From NCBI RefSeq assembly GCF_000406105.1, contig NZ_CM001974.1, forward strand, positions 242,300-306,299: a stretch of 64,000 nt of DNA. The letters run 5' to 3'. A program made the position numbers and the translations under genes. Within the stretch, counting starts at the first letter, position 1; each line of letters begins with the position of its first letter. Shown piece after piece: positions 1 to 9,050 of this stretch. This DNA is from Dickeya chrysanthemi NCPPB 402. GTDB taxonomy: Bacteria; Pseudomonadota; Gammaproteobacteria; Enterobacterales; Enterobacteriaceae. The notes below the pieces were generated by a model. It was not told the origin of the DNA. It worked only from the letters and a program-made list of their open reading frames with translations, and made no database searches.

Positions 1-799
1 GCGTGATGGTTTCGCCGTAGACCAGCACCGCCAACAGGAAGGTGAGCGTCGGCGCCAGATACTGAAAGAAGCCCAATGTCGATAAGCGCAGGCGGACGGC
101 CGCGGCGGTAAACAGCAGCAGCGGCACGGTGGTGACGATGCCGGCCGCTATCAGCAGCAGATTGAGCGATAACGGATTTTGGCTAAGGTGACTGGTCGGC
201 GAATCGGCCAGCCATTCCAGATATACCAGCGCCGCAGGCAGCAACCACAGGGTTTCGAACAACATGCCGGTCTGGCCGTCGATGGCGATCTTTTTACGCA
301 GCAAACCGTAAATGCCGAAGCTGAAGGCCAACGTGAGTGCAATCACCGGCAGTGAGCCGAGCGTCCACAACTGCACCAGTACGCCGCACACCGCCAGCAG
401 CATCGCCAGCCATTGCGTCGGTCGAAAGCGTTCCCCAAGAAATAGCATCCCCAGCAGCACACTGACCAGCGGGTTAATGAAATAGCCCAGACTGGCTTCC
501 AGCATATGGTTATGGTTGACCGCCCAGATATAAATCAGCCAGTTGCAGGCCACCAGGGTGGCGGTGATCGCCAGCAGCAATAACTGGCGCGGCCGCCGAC
601 AGGCGTTGCGCACCACGCCCCATTTACGGCACAGGCTCAGCAGCAACAACATAAAAAGAAACGACCAGATGATCCGGTGGCTGAGAATTTCATCAGCCGG
701 CACCTGCCCAAGCTGTTTGAAATAGATTGGGGCAATCCCCCAGAGGATATAGGCACCGAGGGCGAACAAAACCCCCTGACGGTGTTGTGGCATACTCAT
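1..799 (-). CDS. rarD: RarD, EamA-family transporter (partial, C-terminus cut by window edge)
   Basis: Inner-membrane protein of the drug/metabolite transporter (EamA) superfamily; in E. coli it is annotated as a chloramphenicol-sensitivity protein with no proven substrate. Reading leftward from the ATG at 799 the protein begins MSMPQHRQGVLFALGAYILW, then GIAPIYFKQLGQVPADEI and a run of hydrophobic helices, as in RarD. A second ATG lies at 793. About 266 of the roughly 295 family residues are inside the window and no stop is met before base 1. It is followed by yigI on the same strand and pldA divergently, the E. coli order. Identity is firm from the N-terminal signature and synteny; substrate is unknown. 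Confidence 0.88.
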   Translation of the reverse strand, partial: MSMPQHRQGVLFALGAYILWGIAPIYFKQLGQVPADEILSHRIIWSFLFMLLLLSLCRKWGVVRNACRRPRQLLLLAITATLVACNWLIYIWAVNHNHMLEASLGYFINPLVSVLLGMLFLGERFRPTQWLAMLLAVCGVLVQLWTLGSLPVIALTLAFSFGIYGLLRKKIAIDGQTGMLFETLWLLPAALVYLEWLADSPTSHLSQNPLSLNLLLIAAGIVTTVPLLLFTAAAVRLRLSTLGFFQYLAPTLTFLLAVLVYGETIT

Positions 800-900
800 T
801 GATAAGGAACCAATAACCCGCAGATGAAAAATCCAGTGTACCGGACCACAACGCAGGTGTCTTGTTACGACACGCCGACTAACGCGTCGTTCAGATACGT

Positions 901-1371
901 TCAGCCAACGATGTAAGTGGCGATGGCGCTGGCGATATGCGACTGTTTCTCATTGTGTAATTCAGCGCGTGCCACGGCGATTTTATTGCCGCTGCGTAAT
1001 AGCTGGCTGGTCAGAATAAAATGTTCGCCGCGGCCCGGCCGTAGATAATCCACCCGCAGATCGATGGTGCCCATACGCGATAGCCGGTGTTGTAATTCCT
1101 GTTCGCTCAGCGTGGTGTGACGCAGCAGCGCACTGCCCACACATACCAGCCCTGCCGCCACATCCAGACCAGCGGCGATCACCCCGCCGTGCAGAATCTG
1201 TTGCAATGCGTTCCCAACCAGTTTGTGTTGGTGGCGGAAATGCAGCGTGACTGCATCCGGCGAGAATGTCTCCAGTGTGAGCCCCAGTTCCTGATTAAAC
1301 GGCATCTGATAAATGAAAATATCGCTGACACGCTGACGTACCGTGTCCTGAGTGAGCGGTGTAGTAAGCAT
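901..1371 (-). CDS. yigI: YigI, hotdog-fold acyl-CoA thioesterase
   Basis: 156-residue cytosolic hotdog-fold protein of the PaaI/YigI thioesterase group, presumed to hydrolyse acyl-CoA thioesters. The central [18 protein letters not shown] segment is the typical hotdog helix with its HGG signature, and [20 protein letters not shown] is the following strand pair. The ATG at 1371 is chosen because AAGGA lies about seven bases upstream; an upstream in-frame GTG at 1389 would add six residues but lacks such a site. Length matches E. coli YigI (about 155 residues). It lies between rarD and pldA as in E. coli. The physiological acyl-CoA substrate cannot be read from the sequence. Confidence 0.9.
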   Translation of the reverse strand: MLTTPLTQDTVRQRVSDIFIYQMPFNQELGLTLETFSPDAVTLHFRHQHKLVGNALQQILHGGVIAAGLDVAAGLVCVGSALLRHTTLSEQELQHRLSRMGTIDLRVDYLRPGRGEHFILTSQLLRSGNKIAVARAELHNEKQSHIASAIATYIVG

Positions 1372-1615
1372 GTGTAAGTCCTTAATCACGCCGGTCGGGT
1401 GAGGTGGTTAATTTATATGTTTTTTTAGGTTAATGAATTGTTATTTTTGGTTGATGAATTATTATTTTAGGCGCCGTTATGGTTTCCCGCTACTGAGGGG
1501 CGTGATAAGGACTGGAAAACTGTGAAAAATGGGCAAGCTGTGTACACTGTCCACTTTGATTTCAGTTTGTTATCCGAGCCACATTACTATCATGATCCTT
1601 TGGGAGACGACGCAC

Positions 1616-2485
1616 ATGTATAAATCAGGTGGGATGGTGCTTGCGCTGATGCTGACGGCGACAGCGCAGGCGCAGGAAGCCCGTGTTCAGGAAATTCATG
1701 ATGCGCCTGCCGTACCGGGCAGTATTATCGCCGGGCTGCTGCAAAAGCATGATACGCCGTTCATGCTTTACCCTTATGAAAGTAACTACCTGCTTTACAC
1801 CTACACCAGCAATATCAATAAACAGGCGATCCAGAGCTACAGTTGGGCCGAACATGCCCGCAAAGACGAAGTGAACTTTCAGATAAGCCTGGGTTTCCCG
1901 TTGTGGCGCGGTATTGCCGGAGAAAATTCGCTGTTGGGGGCGTCTTATACCCAGCGTTCCTGGTGGCAGATGTCCAACAAAAGTGAGTCGACCCCGTTTC
2001 GTGAAACCAACTACGAACCGCAGTTGTTCCTTGGCTGGGCGACCGACTACCGCTTTGCCGGCTGGACGTTGCGCGACGTGGAGTTGGGGTTCAATCATCA
2101 ATCTAACGGACGTGCCGACCCGACGTCGCGCAGTTGGAATCGGGCTTATGCCCGCCTGATGGCGCAGAACGGTAACTGGCAGGTGGAGGTGAAACCCTGG
2201 GTTCGCCTGAGCGACAGTGAAGATGATAACCCGGATATCATCCGCTACATGGGGCACTATCGGGTACGGGTCGGCTACCACTGGGGAGACAGCATTTTCA
2301 GTGCCGAAGGCCGTTATAACTGGAACAGCGGCTACGGCGGCGGCGAGCTGGGATGGAGTTATCCGATCACCGATCATGTTCGTTTCTATACCAAGGTATT
2401 CAGCGGCTACGGCGAGTCGTTGATTGACTACAACCACCGCCAAACCCGCTACGGTATTGGCGTGACGCTCAATGATATGTTTTAG
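1616..2485 (+). CDS. pldA: Outer-membrane phospholipase A PldA (OMPLA)
   Basis: Outer-membrane beta-barrel phospholipase A that, as a calcium-bound dimer, hydrolyses phospholipids appearing in the outer leaflet and so helps keep lipid asymmetry. The 289-residue product equals the E. coli length. An N-terminal signal peptide ends near AQAQ (residues 17-20). The catalytic triad is recognisable: His161 and Ser163 in GFNHQSNGR and Asn175 in SRSWNRAY, with the family spacing. The ATG at 1616 is chosen over an in-frame start at 1529 because it begins the signal peptide and follows a GGGAGA ribosome site. A hairpin with a T-rich tail follows the gene. The next gene is recQ, as in E. coli. Confidence 0.96.
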   Translation: MYKSGGMVLALMLTATAQAQEARVQEIHDAPAVPGSIIAGLLQKHDTPFMLYPYESNYLLYTYTSNINKQAIQSYSWAEHARKDEVNFQISLGFPLWRGIAGENSLLGASYTQRSWWQMSNKSESTPFRETNYEPQLFLGWATDYRFAGWTLRDVELGFNHQSNGRADPTSRSWNRAYARLMAQNGNWQVEVKPWVRLSDSEDDNPDIIRYMGHYRVRVGYHWGDSIFSAEGRYNWNSGYGGGELGWSYPITDHVRFYTKVFSGYGESLIDYNHRQTRYGIGVTLNDMF

Positions 2486-2561
2486 CCATTTCATCATGAT
2501 GCCGGGGTGATTGCATGCCGCCGCAGAAAACCCGGCAACAGACGTTGCAGTTTTGACGAAC

Positions 2562-2590
2562 GGCGCTGAAAATAGCGCCTGTTTGTGTTT
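2562..2590 (+). terminator. Probable pldA terminator
   Basis: GGCGCT (2562-2567), loop GAAAAT, AGCGCC (2574-2579), followed by TGTTTGTGTTTT. A short stem with a T-rich tail about 80 bases after the pldA stop. Its position also argues against the farthest upstream GTG (2585) as the recQ start. Confidence 0.55.
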
Positions 2591-2638
2591 TCAAAAGCAG
2601 TAACTAACTTTTTCAGGGCAGTGAATAACGGTGAAGGC

Positions 2639-4483
2639 GTGTCTACGGCAGACGTATTGAATGCGGACGTATTGAGTAAAGAGATGCTGGCGATGCAGGT
2701 GCTGCGCGAAACCTTCGGCTACCAGCAATTTCGACCTGGCCAGCAGGCTATCATCAATGCCGCCGTCAGCGGGCGTGACTGCCTGGTGATCATGCCGACC
2801 GGCGGGGGGAAATCGCTGTGCTATCAGATCCCGGCGTTGGTGCTGGATGGGCTGACGCTGGTGGTATCGCCGCTGATTTCCCTGATGAAGGATCAGGTCG
2901 ATCAGCTACAGGCTTACGGTGTGGCGGCGGCTTGTCTCAATTCCACCCAGAGCCGTGAGCAGCAACAGGCGGTGTTCAGCGCTTGCCGTCGCGGCGAGCT
3001 GAAGTTGCTGTATATCGCGCCGGAACGGCTCACCACCGAGGGGTTTCTCGATCAACTGGCGCACTGGAATACGGCGCTTATCGCCATCGATGAAGCACAC
3101 TGTATTTCCCAGTGGGGACACGATTTTCGCCCGGAATACCGCGCGCTGGGGCAGATTAAGCAGCAATTTCCCGCGCTGCCGATTGTGGCGCTGACCGCCA
3201 CTGCTGATGACACTACCCGCCAGGATATCGCCCGGCTACTGGATTTGCGCGACCCGCTTACCAATATCAGCAGTTTCGACCGCCCGAATATCCGTTATAC
3301 GCTGGTGGAAAAATTCAAACCGCTCGATCAACTGTGGTTGTTTATACAAGGACAGCGCGGCAAGAGCGGCATCGTGTATTGCAACAGCCGGGCCAAGGTG
3401 GAAGACCTGTGCGCCCGGTTGCAGAATCGTGGTTTGAGCGTCGGCGCCTATCATGCCGGGCTGGAGAACGACCGCCGCGCCCAGGTGCAGGAAGCGTTTT
3501 TGCGCGACGACCTGCAGGTGGTGGTCGCCACCGTGGCGTTCGGCATGGGCATCAACAAGCCTAACGTGCGTTTCGTGGTGCATTTCGATATCCCGCGTAA
3601 TATCGAATCCTACTATCAGGAAACCGGCCGCGCCGGGCGTGACGGCCTGCCCGCCGAAGCCGCGCTGTTCTACGACCCGGCGGATATGGCCTGGTTGCGC
3701 CGTTGTCTGGAAGAAAAACCGGCCGGTATGCAGTTGGATATCGAACGGCACAAACTGAATGCGATGGGGGCGTTTGCCGAAGCACAGACCTGCCGCCGTC
3801 TGGTGTTGCTCAACTATTTTGGCGAAAACCGCCAGCAAGCCTGCGGCAACTGCGATGTCTGTCTCGACCCGCCCCGGCGCTACGACGGACTGGTAGACGC
3901 GCAGAAAGCGTTGTCCTGCGTCTACCGCGTCGGGCAACGATTCGGCATCGGCTATATCGCTGAAGTGCTGCGCGGCGCTAATAATCAGCGCATCCGCGAA
4001 TTCGGTCACGATAAACTGCCGGTGTATGGACTGGGTAAGGATAAAACGCAGGAACAGTGGGTCAGCATTTTGCGTCAATTGATCCACCTCGGGCTGCTGG
4101 CGCAGAACATCGCCCACCATTCCGCGCTGCAACTGACCGAGTCGGCGCGGCCGGTGCTGCGTGGCGAAGTGCCGCTGCAACTGGCGGTGCCGCGCGTCAT
4201 CAGCCTGAGCAAACCGCGCGCCAGCCAGAAAAGCTACGGCGGCAATTACGACCGCAAACTGTTTGCCAAACTGCGCAAACTGCGTAAATCCATTGCGGAT
4301 GAAGACAATATTCCGCCGTACGTGGTGTTCAGCGATGCCACGCTGTTGGAAATGGCCGAGTTGTTGCCGGTCACCGCCAGTGAACTGCTGGCGGTCAATG
4401 GCGTTGGCCAGCGGAAACTGGAGCGATTTGGCGCCCCGTTTATGACGTTGATCCGTGATCATCTGGATAACGGCGATGACTGA
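2639..4483 (+). CDS. recQ: ATP-dependent DNA helicase RecQ
   Basis: 3'-5' superfamily-2 DNA helicase of recombination and replication-fork repair (RecF pathway). The N-terminal helicase core has [10 protein letters not shown] (Q-motif region), Walker [13 protein letters not shown] box ([19 protein letters not shown], including the RecQ aromatic loop) and motif [12 protein letters not shown]. The zinc-binding RecQ-Ct domain has C-x-NCDVC ([12 protein letters not shown]), then a winged helix and a C-terminal HRDC domain ending in [12 protein letters not shown]. The GTG at 2639 gives 614 residues, close to the E. coli 609. The frame stays open to a GTG at 2585, which overlaps the pldA terminator, so the exact start is uncertain. 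The neighbours pldA and rhtC match E. coli. Confidence 0.94.
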   Translation: MSTADVLNADVLSKEMLAMQVLRETFGYQQFRPGQQAIINAAVSGRDCLVIMPTGGGKSLCYQIPALVLDGLTLVVSPLISLMKDQVDQLQAYGVAAACLNSTQSREQQQAVFSACRRGELKLLYIAPERLTTEGFLDQLAHWNTALIAIDEAHCISQWGHDFRPEYRALGQIKQQFPALPIVALTATADDTTRQDIARLLDLRDPLTNISSFDRPNIRYTLVEKFKPLDQLWLFIQGQRGKSGIVYCNSRAKVEDLCARLQNRGLSVGAYHAGLENDRRAQVQEAFLRDDLQVVVATVAFGMGINKPNVRFVVHFDIPRNIESYYQETGRAGRDGLPAEAALFYDPADMAWLRRCLEEKPAGMQLDIERHKLNAMGAFAEAQTCRRLVLLNYFGENRQQACGNCDVCLDPPRRYDGLVDAQKALSCVYRVGQRFGIGYIAEVLRGANNQRIREFGHDKLPVYGLGKDKTQEQWVSILRQLIHLGLLAQNIAHHSALQLTESARPVLRGEVPLQLAVPRVISLSKPRASQKSYGGNYDRKLFAKLRKLRKSIADEDNIPPYVVFSDATLLEMAELLPVTASELLAVNGVGQRKLERFGAPFMTLIRDHLDNGDD

Positions 4484-4552
4484 TGACTGAGGCGTGCTCA
4501 GTCTGTTAGCCGGGGTCTGCGCCTTTTATGGCACGTAAAAAAAGGAATAAAC

Positions 4553-5176
4553 ATGGTGATGCTGTTTCTCACGGTGGCGCTGGTGCATTTGATTGCGCTG
4601 ATGAGCCCGGGTCCGGATTTCTTTTTTGTTTCCCAAACGGCGATTAGCCGTTCCCGCCGCGAAGCGCTGGCAGGAGTGCTGGGGATCACGTTGGGTGTGC
4701 TGGTCTGGGCCGCTATCGCCTTGCTGGGGTTGCATTTGTTACTGGAGCGTATGGCGTGGCTGCACCGCATTGTTACCGTCGGTGGTGGCTTGTATCTGTG
4801 CTGGATGGGCTGGCAATTGCTGCGCTCGGCGTTGCGTCAGCGCGCGCATCAGGAGGATGGCACCGTCGAGGTGGCATTGCCGCAACGGGGTAAGACCTTT
4901 ATGCGCGGATTGTTAACCAACTTGTCTAACCCTAAAGCCTTGATCTATTTCGGCAGCGTGTTCTCGCTGTTTGTCGGCGATGACGTGGGTACGGCGGCGC
5001 GCTGGGGGCTGTTCGCCCTGATTTCTCTGGAAACCTTGCTGTGGTTCAGTCTGGTAGCGCTGGTGTTCGCCCTGCCGGTGATGCGTCGCGGTTATCAACG
5101 GCTGGCGAAATGGGTGGATGGTTTGGCGGGCGCACTGTTTACCGGCTTTGGTATCCACCTGATTATTTCGCGTTGA
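4553..5176 (+). CDS. rhtC: Threonine efflux protein RhtC
   Basis: LysE/RhtB-family inner-membrane exporter of threonine, 207 residues with about six hydrophobic segments. The family signature MSPGPDFFFVSQTA is near residues 17-30, and the C-terminal motif GLLTNLSNPKALIYFGSVFS is typical of RhtC. The ATG at 4553 follows AAGGA. It is convergent with rhtB, 58 bases away, with a shared hairpin between the stops. The pair recQ-rhtC-rhtB-pldB is the E. coli order. Assignment to threonine (rather than homoserine) rests on closeness to E. coli RhtC over its whole length. Confidence 0.94.
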   Translation: MVMLFLTVALVHLIALMSPGPDFFFVSQTAISRSRREALAGVLGITLGVLVWAAIALLGLHLLLERMAWLHRIVTVGGGLYLCWMGWQLLRSALRQRAHQEDGTVEVALPQRGKTFMRGLLTNLSNPKALIYFGSVFSLFVGDDVGTAARWGLFALISLETLLWFSLVALVFALPVMRRGYQRLAKWVDGLAGALFTGFGIHLIISR

Positions 5177-5196
5177 TTGGCTCTGGCGGGAAGATG

Positions 5197-5219
5197 CTCG
5201 TCGCCCATGCAGCGACGAG
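5197..5219. terminator. Hairpin between convergent rhtC and rhtB
   Basis: CTCGTCGC (5197-5204), loop CCATGCA, GCGACGAG (5212-5219). An eight-base perfect stem placed between the two stop codons. There is no clear T-tract on either side, so bidirectional termination is inferred from position. Confidence 0.5.
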
Positions 5220-5234
5220 TCGATAAAACCCAAA

Positions 5235-5855
5235 TCAGGCTTTGCGTGCCGTCGCCAGCAGTGCGCCGACCAGCATGAACAGCGACCCGAAGGTCCGATT
5301 CAGTTGTTTGAGCTGACGTGGGCCTTTCAGCCACAGCGCGATGCGCCGCGCCAGCGTGGCATAGCCGATCATCACGATGATGTCGACCACCACGGTAGTG
5401 ACGCCCAGCACCAGATACTGCATCGCCTGGGGCTGATGCGGGATAATAAACTGCGGAAACAGCGCCGCCAGAAACACGATGCTTTTCGGGTTGGTCAGGT
5501 TAACCAGAATCGCCCGTTTGAACAGACGGCGGCGCGGCATACTGTTGGCCAGCGTCTGCAAGTCCAGCGAGCCGGCGCTGCGCCATTGTTGAATACCCAA
5601 CCAGATCAGGTAAGCGGCGCCGAACCATTTCAGCATGTCAAACGCCAGCACCGACTGAGATAACAACGCCCCCAGGCCGATACCCACCAGCACGATGTGG
5701 ATAGCCAAACCCAGTTGCAGCCCGGCGATGGAGGCTACCGCGCCGCGGTAACCGTGGCTGATGCTGGTGCTCATGGTGTTGATGGCGCCGGAGCCGGGCG
5801 ACAGGCTCAAAATTAATGTGGTGACAAGGTAGGTTAACCACCAGTCCTGGGTCAT
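5235..5855 (-). CDS. rhtB: Homoserine/homoserine-lactone efflux protein RhtB
   Basis: LysE/RhtB-family exporter, 206 residues, the E. coli length. It begins [20 protein letters not shown]; the family signature [11 protein letters not shown] follows and the second conserved segment is [20 protein letters not shown]. In E. coli it exports homoserine and its lactone. The frame is open upstream to 6395 across pldB on the other strand, but the ATG at 5855 is preceded by AGGGAG and starts the known N-terminus. It is transcribed away from pldB, with a 111-base divergent promoter region between them. Confidence 0.94.
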   Translation of the reverse strand: MTQDWWLTYLVTTLILSLSPGSGAINTMSTSISHGYRGAVASIAGLQLGLAIHIVLVGIGLGALLSQSVLAFDMLKWFGAAYLIWLGIQQWRSAGSLDLQTLANSMPRRRLFKRAILVNLTNPKSIVFLAALFPQFIIPHQPQAMQYLVLGVTTVVVDIIVMIGYATLARRIALWLKGPRQLKQLNRTFGSLFMLVGALLATARKA

Positions 5856-5966
5856 GGCTGCGCTCCCTGATTGCGGTTTTTTATGCCACAATACGCCAAT
5901 GCCTGTCTTTGTGCTACCGCTCACAAAAATCAAACTGCTCAGCATGATTGACCTCGGGAGAGCCTG

Positions 5967-6974
5967 ATGAATCCGTATCCGGAATGCCTGCTGACCAGAG
6001 AGTGGCAGTACGCCGCATTTGTTACCGGGCCGCTGCTGGATTTCTGGCGACAGCGTCAGGAAGGGATGTTCATCGGCGTGGATGACGTGCCTATCCGTTT
6101 CGTTCGTTTTACCTCGCCGTTGCACCAGCATCTGGTGGTGGTATTGCCCGGCCGTACCGACAGCTACGTAAAATACGCCGAGGTAGCCTACGACCTGTTC
6201 CAGTGCGGTTACGACGTGTTGATGATGGACCACCGTGGTCAGGGGCGTTCCGGCCGGTTGCTGAAAGACCGTTATCGCGGGCATGTTAAGCGCTTTAGCG
6301 ATTATGTGGACGATGTGGCGACGCTGTGGCAGCAACAGGTGGCGCCGGGGCACTATACAAAGGGGCACTATACAAAACGGTTCGCGCTGGCGCATTCAAT
6401 GGGCGGTGCGATTCTGGCGCAGTTTCTGGCGCGTCAGCCACAAGCGTTCGATGCGGTGGCGCTGTGCGCGCCGATGTGCGGCATCCTGCTGCCGATGCCG
6501 CGCTGGCTGGCCTGGCGCATTTTGGACTGGGCCGAGCGCCACCCGGCGATACGGGACTATTATGCCATCGGCACCAGCCCGTGGCGTCCGCTGCCGTTTA
6601 TGGCCAATGTGCTGACCCACAGCCATGCGCGCTACCGTCGCCATGTGCGTTTTTATGCCGACGACCCGGATTTGCGTATCGGCGGCCCGACTTATCACTG
6701 GGTGCGGGAAGCCTTGCTGGTGGAAACGCAACTGTTACCACAGGCGGCGGAGATCACCACGCCGTTGCTGCTGTTGCAGGCGGAAGAAGAACGGGTGGTG
6801 GATAACCGCAGCCAGGACGCCTTCTGTCGGGCGCTGGCGGCAGCCGGTCACCCGTGTGCGGATGGCCGACCTTACGTCGTTCGCGGTGCCCGTCACGATA
6901 TTCTGTCGGAAAAGGATGCGATGCGGGCCGACGCCTTCGGGCGAATTTTGCAACATTTCAACGATTATCATTAA
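5967..6974 (+). CDS. pldB: Lysophospholipase L2 PldB
   Basis: Alpha/beta-hydrolase that releases fatty acid from lysophospholipids, thought to act at the inner membrane. The nucleophile elbow is [10 protein letters not shown] with Ser144, and [10 protein letters not shown] is the preceding conserved loop; the C-terminal GARHDIL supplies the catalytic His. GGGAG lies upstream of the ATG at 5967. The 335 residues fit the family (about 340). Just before the nucleophile the peptide GHYTK occurs twice in a row (residues 128-137) because of a perfect 15-base tandem duplication at 6348-6377, which keeps the frame. yigL follows on the same strand, as in E. coli. Confidence 0.93.
   Translation: MNPYPECLLTREWQYAAFVTGPLLDFWRQRQEGMFIGVDDVPIRFVRFTSPLHQHLVVVLPGRTDSYVKYAEVAYDLFQCGYDVLMMDHRGQGRSGRLLKDRYRGHVKRFSDYVDDVATLWQQQVAPGHYTKGHYTKRFALAHSMGGAILAQFLARQPQAFDAVALCAPMCGILLPMPRWLAWRILDWAERHPAIRDYYAIGTSPWRPLPFMANVLTHSHARYRRHVRFYADDPDLRIGGPTYHWVREALLVETQLLPQAAEITTPLLLLQAEEERVVDNRSQDAFCRALAAAGHPCADGRPYVVRGARHDILSEKDAMRADAFGRILQHFNDYH
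6348..6377 (+). repeat. In-frame 15-bp tandem duplication in pldB
   Basis: The unit GGGGCACTATACAAA occurs twice in direct succession and encodes [10 protein letters not shown] immediately before the strand leading to the catalytic serine. The two copies are identical, so the duplication looks recent, or the locus is prone to slippage. Confidence 0.85.
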
Positions 6975-7026
6975 TACGTCTGAGCGGTCATACCGCCCGG
7001 CACCAGCGGAGGTTGAATTTCAACGT

Positions 7027-7824
7027 ATGTACCCGATTGTTGCTTCCGATCTGGACGGCACACTGTTGTCGCCTGATCACACCCTGTCACCCTATGCTAA
7101 AGAAACCCTGCGCCTGATGACGGAACAGGGCATTCATTTTGTGTTTGCCACCGGTCGCCACCATATGGATGTGGCACAGATTCGCGATAATCTGGCGATC
7201 AGCGCTTATATGATTACCTCGAACGGCGCACGGGTGCATAACACCGACGGCGAGCTGATTTTCAGTCACAATCTGGACCGCGACATCGCCCAGGAACTAT
7301 ATGGTATGGTCTATCACCATCCGGAAATCATGACTCACGTTTATCGCGACGATGAGTGGTTTCTGTGCCGCTCTCGTCCTGAGGAAGAGCGCTTTTTTAC
7401 CGAGACGGTGTTCCGCTACAAGCTGTTCGACCCGGAAACGCTGGGTACGGACGGCGTCGGCAAGGTGTTTTTCACCTGTGAGGATCACGACAAACTGCTG
7501 CCGCTGGAAGAAGCGCTGAACGCGCGCTGGGGTGATCGGGTGAACGTCAGTTTCTCCACCCTGAGCTGTCTGGAAGTGATGGCGGGCGGCGTATCTAAAG
7601 GCCACGCACTGGAACAGGTGGCGAAAATCCTCGGTCACACCATCAAAGATTGCATCGCCTTCGGCGACGGCATGAACGACTATGAAATGCTGTCGATGGC
7701 GGGCAAGGGCTGCATCATGAGCAATGCCCACCAGCGACTGAAAGACATGCTGCCGAACAACGAGGTGATTGGCACCAACATCGAACACGCGGTGCCAAAA
7801 TACCTGCGTCGTCTTTATTTCTGA
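7027..7824 (+). CDS. yigL: YigL, HAD-superfamily (Cof type IIB) sugar/pyridoxal phosphatase
   Basis: Cytosolic HAD phosphatase; the E. coli orthologue dephosphorylates pyridoxal phosphate and sugar phosphates and takes part in the glucose-phosphate stress response. Motif I is DLDGTL with Asp8 and Asp10, motif II is around FATGR, and motif IV is GDGMND (residues 213-218). The 265 residues match the E. coli length. The frame stays open upstream through pldB, but the N-terminus MYPIVASDLDG fixes the ATG at 7027. A GGAGG sits somewhat far upstream (14 bases). Its last ten bases overlap the end of glpQ, which is read from the other strand. Confidence 0.93.
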   Translation: MYPIVASDLDGTLLSPDHTLSPYAKETLRLMTEQGIHFVFATGRHHMDVAQIRDNLAISAYMITSNGARVHNTDGELIFSHNLDRDIAQELYGMVYHHPEIMTHVYRDDEWFLCRSRPEEERFFTETVFRYKLFDPETLGTDGVGKVFFTCEDHDKLLPLEEALNARWGDRVNVSFSTLSCLEVMAGGVSKGHALEQVAKILGHTIKDCIAFGDGMNDYEMLSMAGKGCIMSNAHQRLKDMLPNNEVIGTNIEHAVPKYLRRLYF

Positions 7825-8897
7825 GACGGCTGGGAATCCTGCGTTGAATGCAGGAACGCGACGGCCTTGTCGGGGAAATCCGTGAACAGGCCGTCCACAT
7901 CGGCTTGCCGGTAGAGCAAGGCATAAAGCGCGTTGACGTCGCTGACGTACTTCGGCAGCCGATCGGCGCGTACGGTGTAAGGATGCACCACCATGCCGCT
8001 GGCGTGCGCCTCTTTTACCAGCGAGCTGATGGCGATTTTGCCCGCTTCGCCGCTGAGCAGCATGTGATAATCGGGGCCGACGCCGTCGGCGTAGCGGGCG
8101 ATTTTCTGCATCGCGCCCGGTTTGAGCATCCAGTCGTAGTCATAGTTGACCCAGCGTCCGTCCGGCTGTTGCTGTTGCGTTTCCTGCCAACGGGTTTCGG
8201 CGATCAGTTGCACCAGTTTCAGGTTCATCCCCAACGCGGGTTCCAGTTCGGTTTTGATGCGCTGTAGCTCGTTGGCGTCAAAACATTGCAGATAAACCCG
8301 ATCGCTTTTTTGGCGGTAGCCGTACTGTTTCAGTACCTCCAGCACCGCGCGGGAAATATCTTTGCCTTCCTGACGATGGAACCACGGTGCCTTGATTTCC
8401 GGGTAGATACCGATGTTTTTGCCGGTTGAGTGGTTCAGCCCCTGAATAAACTCGATTTCATCCTGAAAGGTGTGAACGCGGAAGTCTGATTTGCCCATCG
8501 GGAAGCGGTTCGGGTAGCTCTGTACCGGCTTGCCGTCTTTCAGGTCAAACCCTTCGGTGAAGTTAAGCGAACGGATTTCCGCCAGCGTAAAGTCGATGGC
8601 GTAGTAACGGCCGTCGGCGCGCGCCCGGCCGGGAAAGCGGCTGGCGACGTCGGTCACGCGGTCAAGGTAGTGATCGTGCAGCACCACCAGCGCGTTGTCT
8701 TTGGTCATCACCAGATCTTGTTCCAGATAGTCTGCGCCTTGCGCATACGCCATCGCTTTGGCCGGCAGAGTATGCTCCGGCAGGTAGCCGCTGGCGCCCC
8801 GGTGGGCAATGACGATTTTATCGCTGGTCTGCGCCAGCACACTGAGGGACATCACCAGTGCGACACCGGCCAATAATGGTTTGAACGGAGGAATCAT
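7815..8897 (-). CDS. glpQ: Periplasmic glycerophosphodiester phosphodiesterase GlpQ
   Basis: Periplasmic calcium-dependent enzyme that cuts deacylated phospholipids (glycerophosphodiesters) to glycerol-3-phosphate plus an alcohol, supplying the GlpT transporter. The signal peptide covers residues 1-22 (MIPPFKPLLAGVALVMSLSV then LA). The GDPD motifs are AHRGASG with His32, EQD (Glu59, Asp61) and VLHDHYLD (His74, Asp75). The ATG at 8897, preceded by GGAG-like sequence, gives 360 residues (E. coli 358). It lies downstream of glpT on the same strand, separated by 153 bases that hold two hairpins. Its 3' end overlaps the yigL 3' end by ten bases in tail-to-tail arrangement. Confidence 0.95.
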   Translation of the reverse strand: MIPPFKPLLAGVALVMSLSVLAQTSDKIVIAHRGASGYLPEHTLPAKAMAYAQGADYLEQDLVMTKDNALVVLHDHYLDRVTDVASRFPGRARADGRYYAIDFTLAEIRSLNFTEGFDLKDGKPVQSYPNRFPMGKSDFRVHTFQDEIEFIQGLNHSTGKNIGIYPEIKAPWFHRQEGKDISRAVLEVLKQYGYRQKSDRVYLQCFDANELQRIKTELEPALGMNLKLVQLIAETRWQETQQQQPDGRWVNYDYDWMLKPGAMQKIARYADGVGPDYHMLLSGEAGKIAISSLVKEAHASGMVVHPYTVRADRLPKYVSDVNALYALLYRQADVDGLFTDFPDKAVAFLHSTQDSQPSQK

Positions 8898-8973
8898 GTC
8901 AGCGTCCTTTTTCAGTGGGAGAAAGAAAAGCTGTGTGAGTGGTGATGATGAAAACGAACAGGTCGTTGATAAC

Positions 8974-9004
8974 TCCCCGCCAGTCCGGTATGAACCGGCG
9001 GGGA
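8974..9004 (-). terminator. Hairpin 1 in glpT-glpQ intercistronic region
   Basis: TCCCCGCC (8974-8981) pairs with GGCGGGGA (8997-9004), with an inner GGT/ACC stem. There is no T-tract after it in the glpT-glpQ direction, so it more likely stabilises or attenuates the glpT message than ends it completely. Confidence 0.5.
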
Positions 9005-9010
9005 TAATGC

Positions 9011-9037
9011 TCATGGTTTACGGTAAGTAAACCATGA
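9011..9037 (-). terminator. Hairpin 2 in glpT-glpQ intercistronic region
   Basis: Perfect 11-base stem TCATGGTTTAC (9011-9021) and GTAAACCATGA (9027-9037) with loop GGTAA. It starts 13 bases after the glpT stop codon. There is no T-run, so a role in mRNA stability or partial termination is inferred. Confidence 0.5.
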
Positions 9038-9050
9038 CGAGATGACAGAA

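Noticed and set aside
3236..4462. 408-codon open frame antisense to recQ
   Set aside because: Shadow of a GC-rich coding region; the recQ product is unambiguous.
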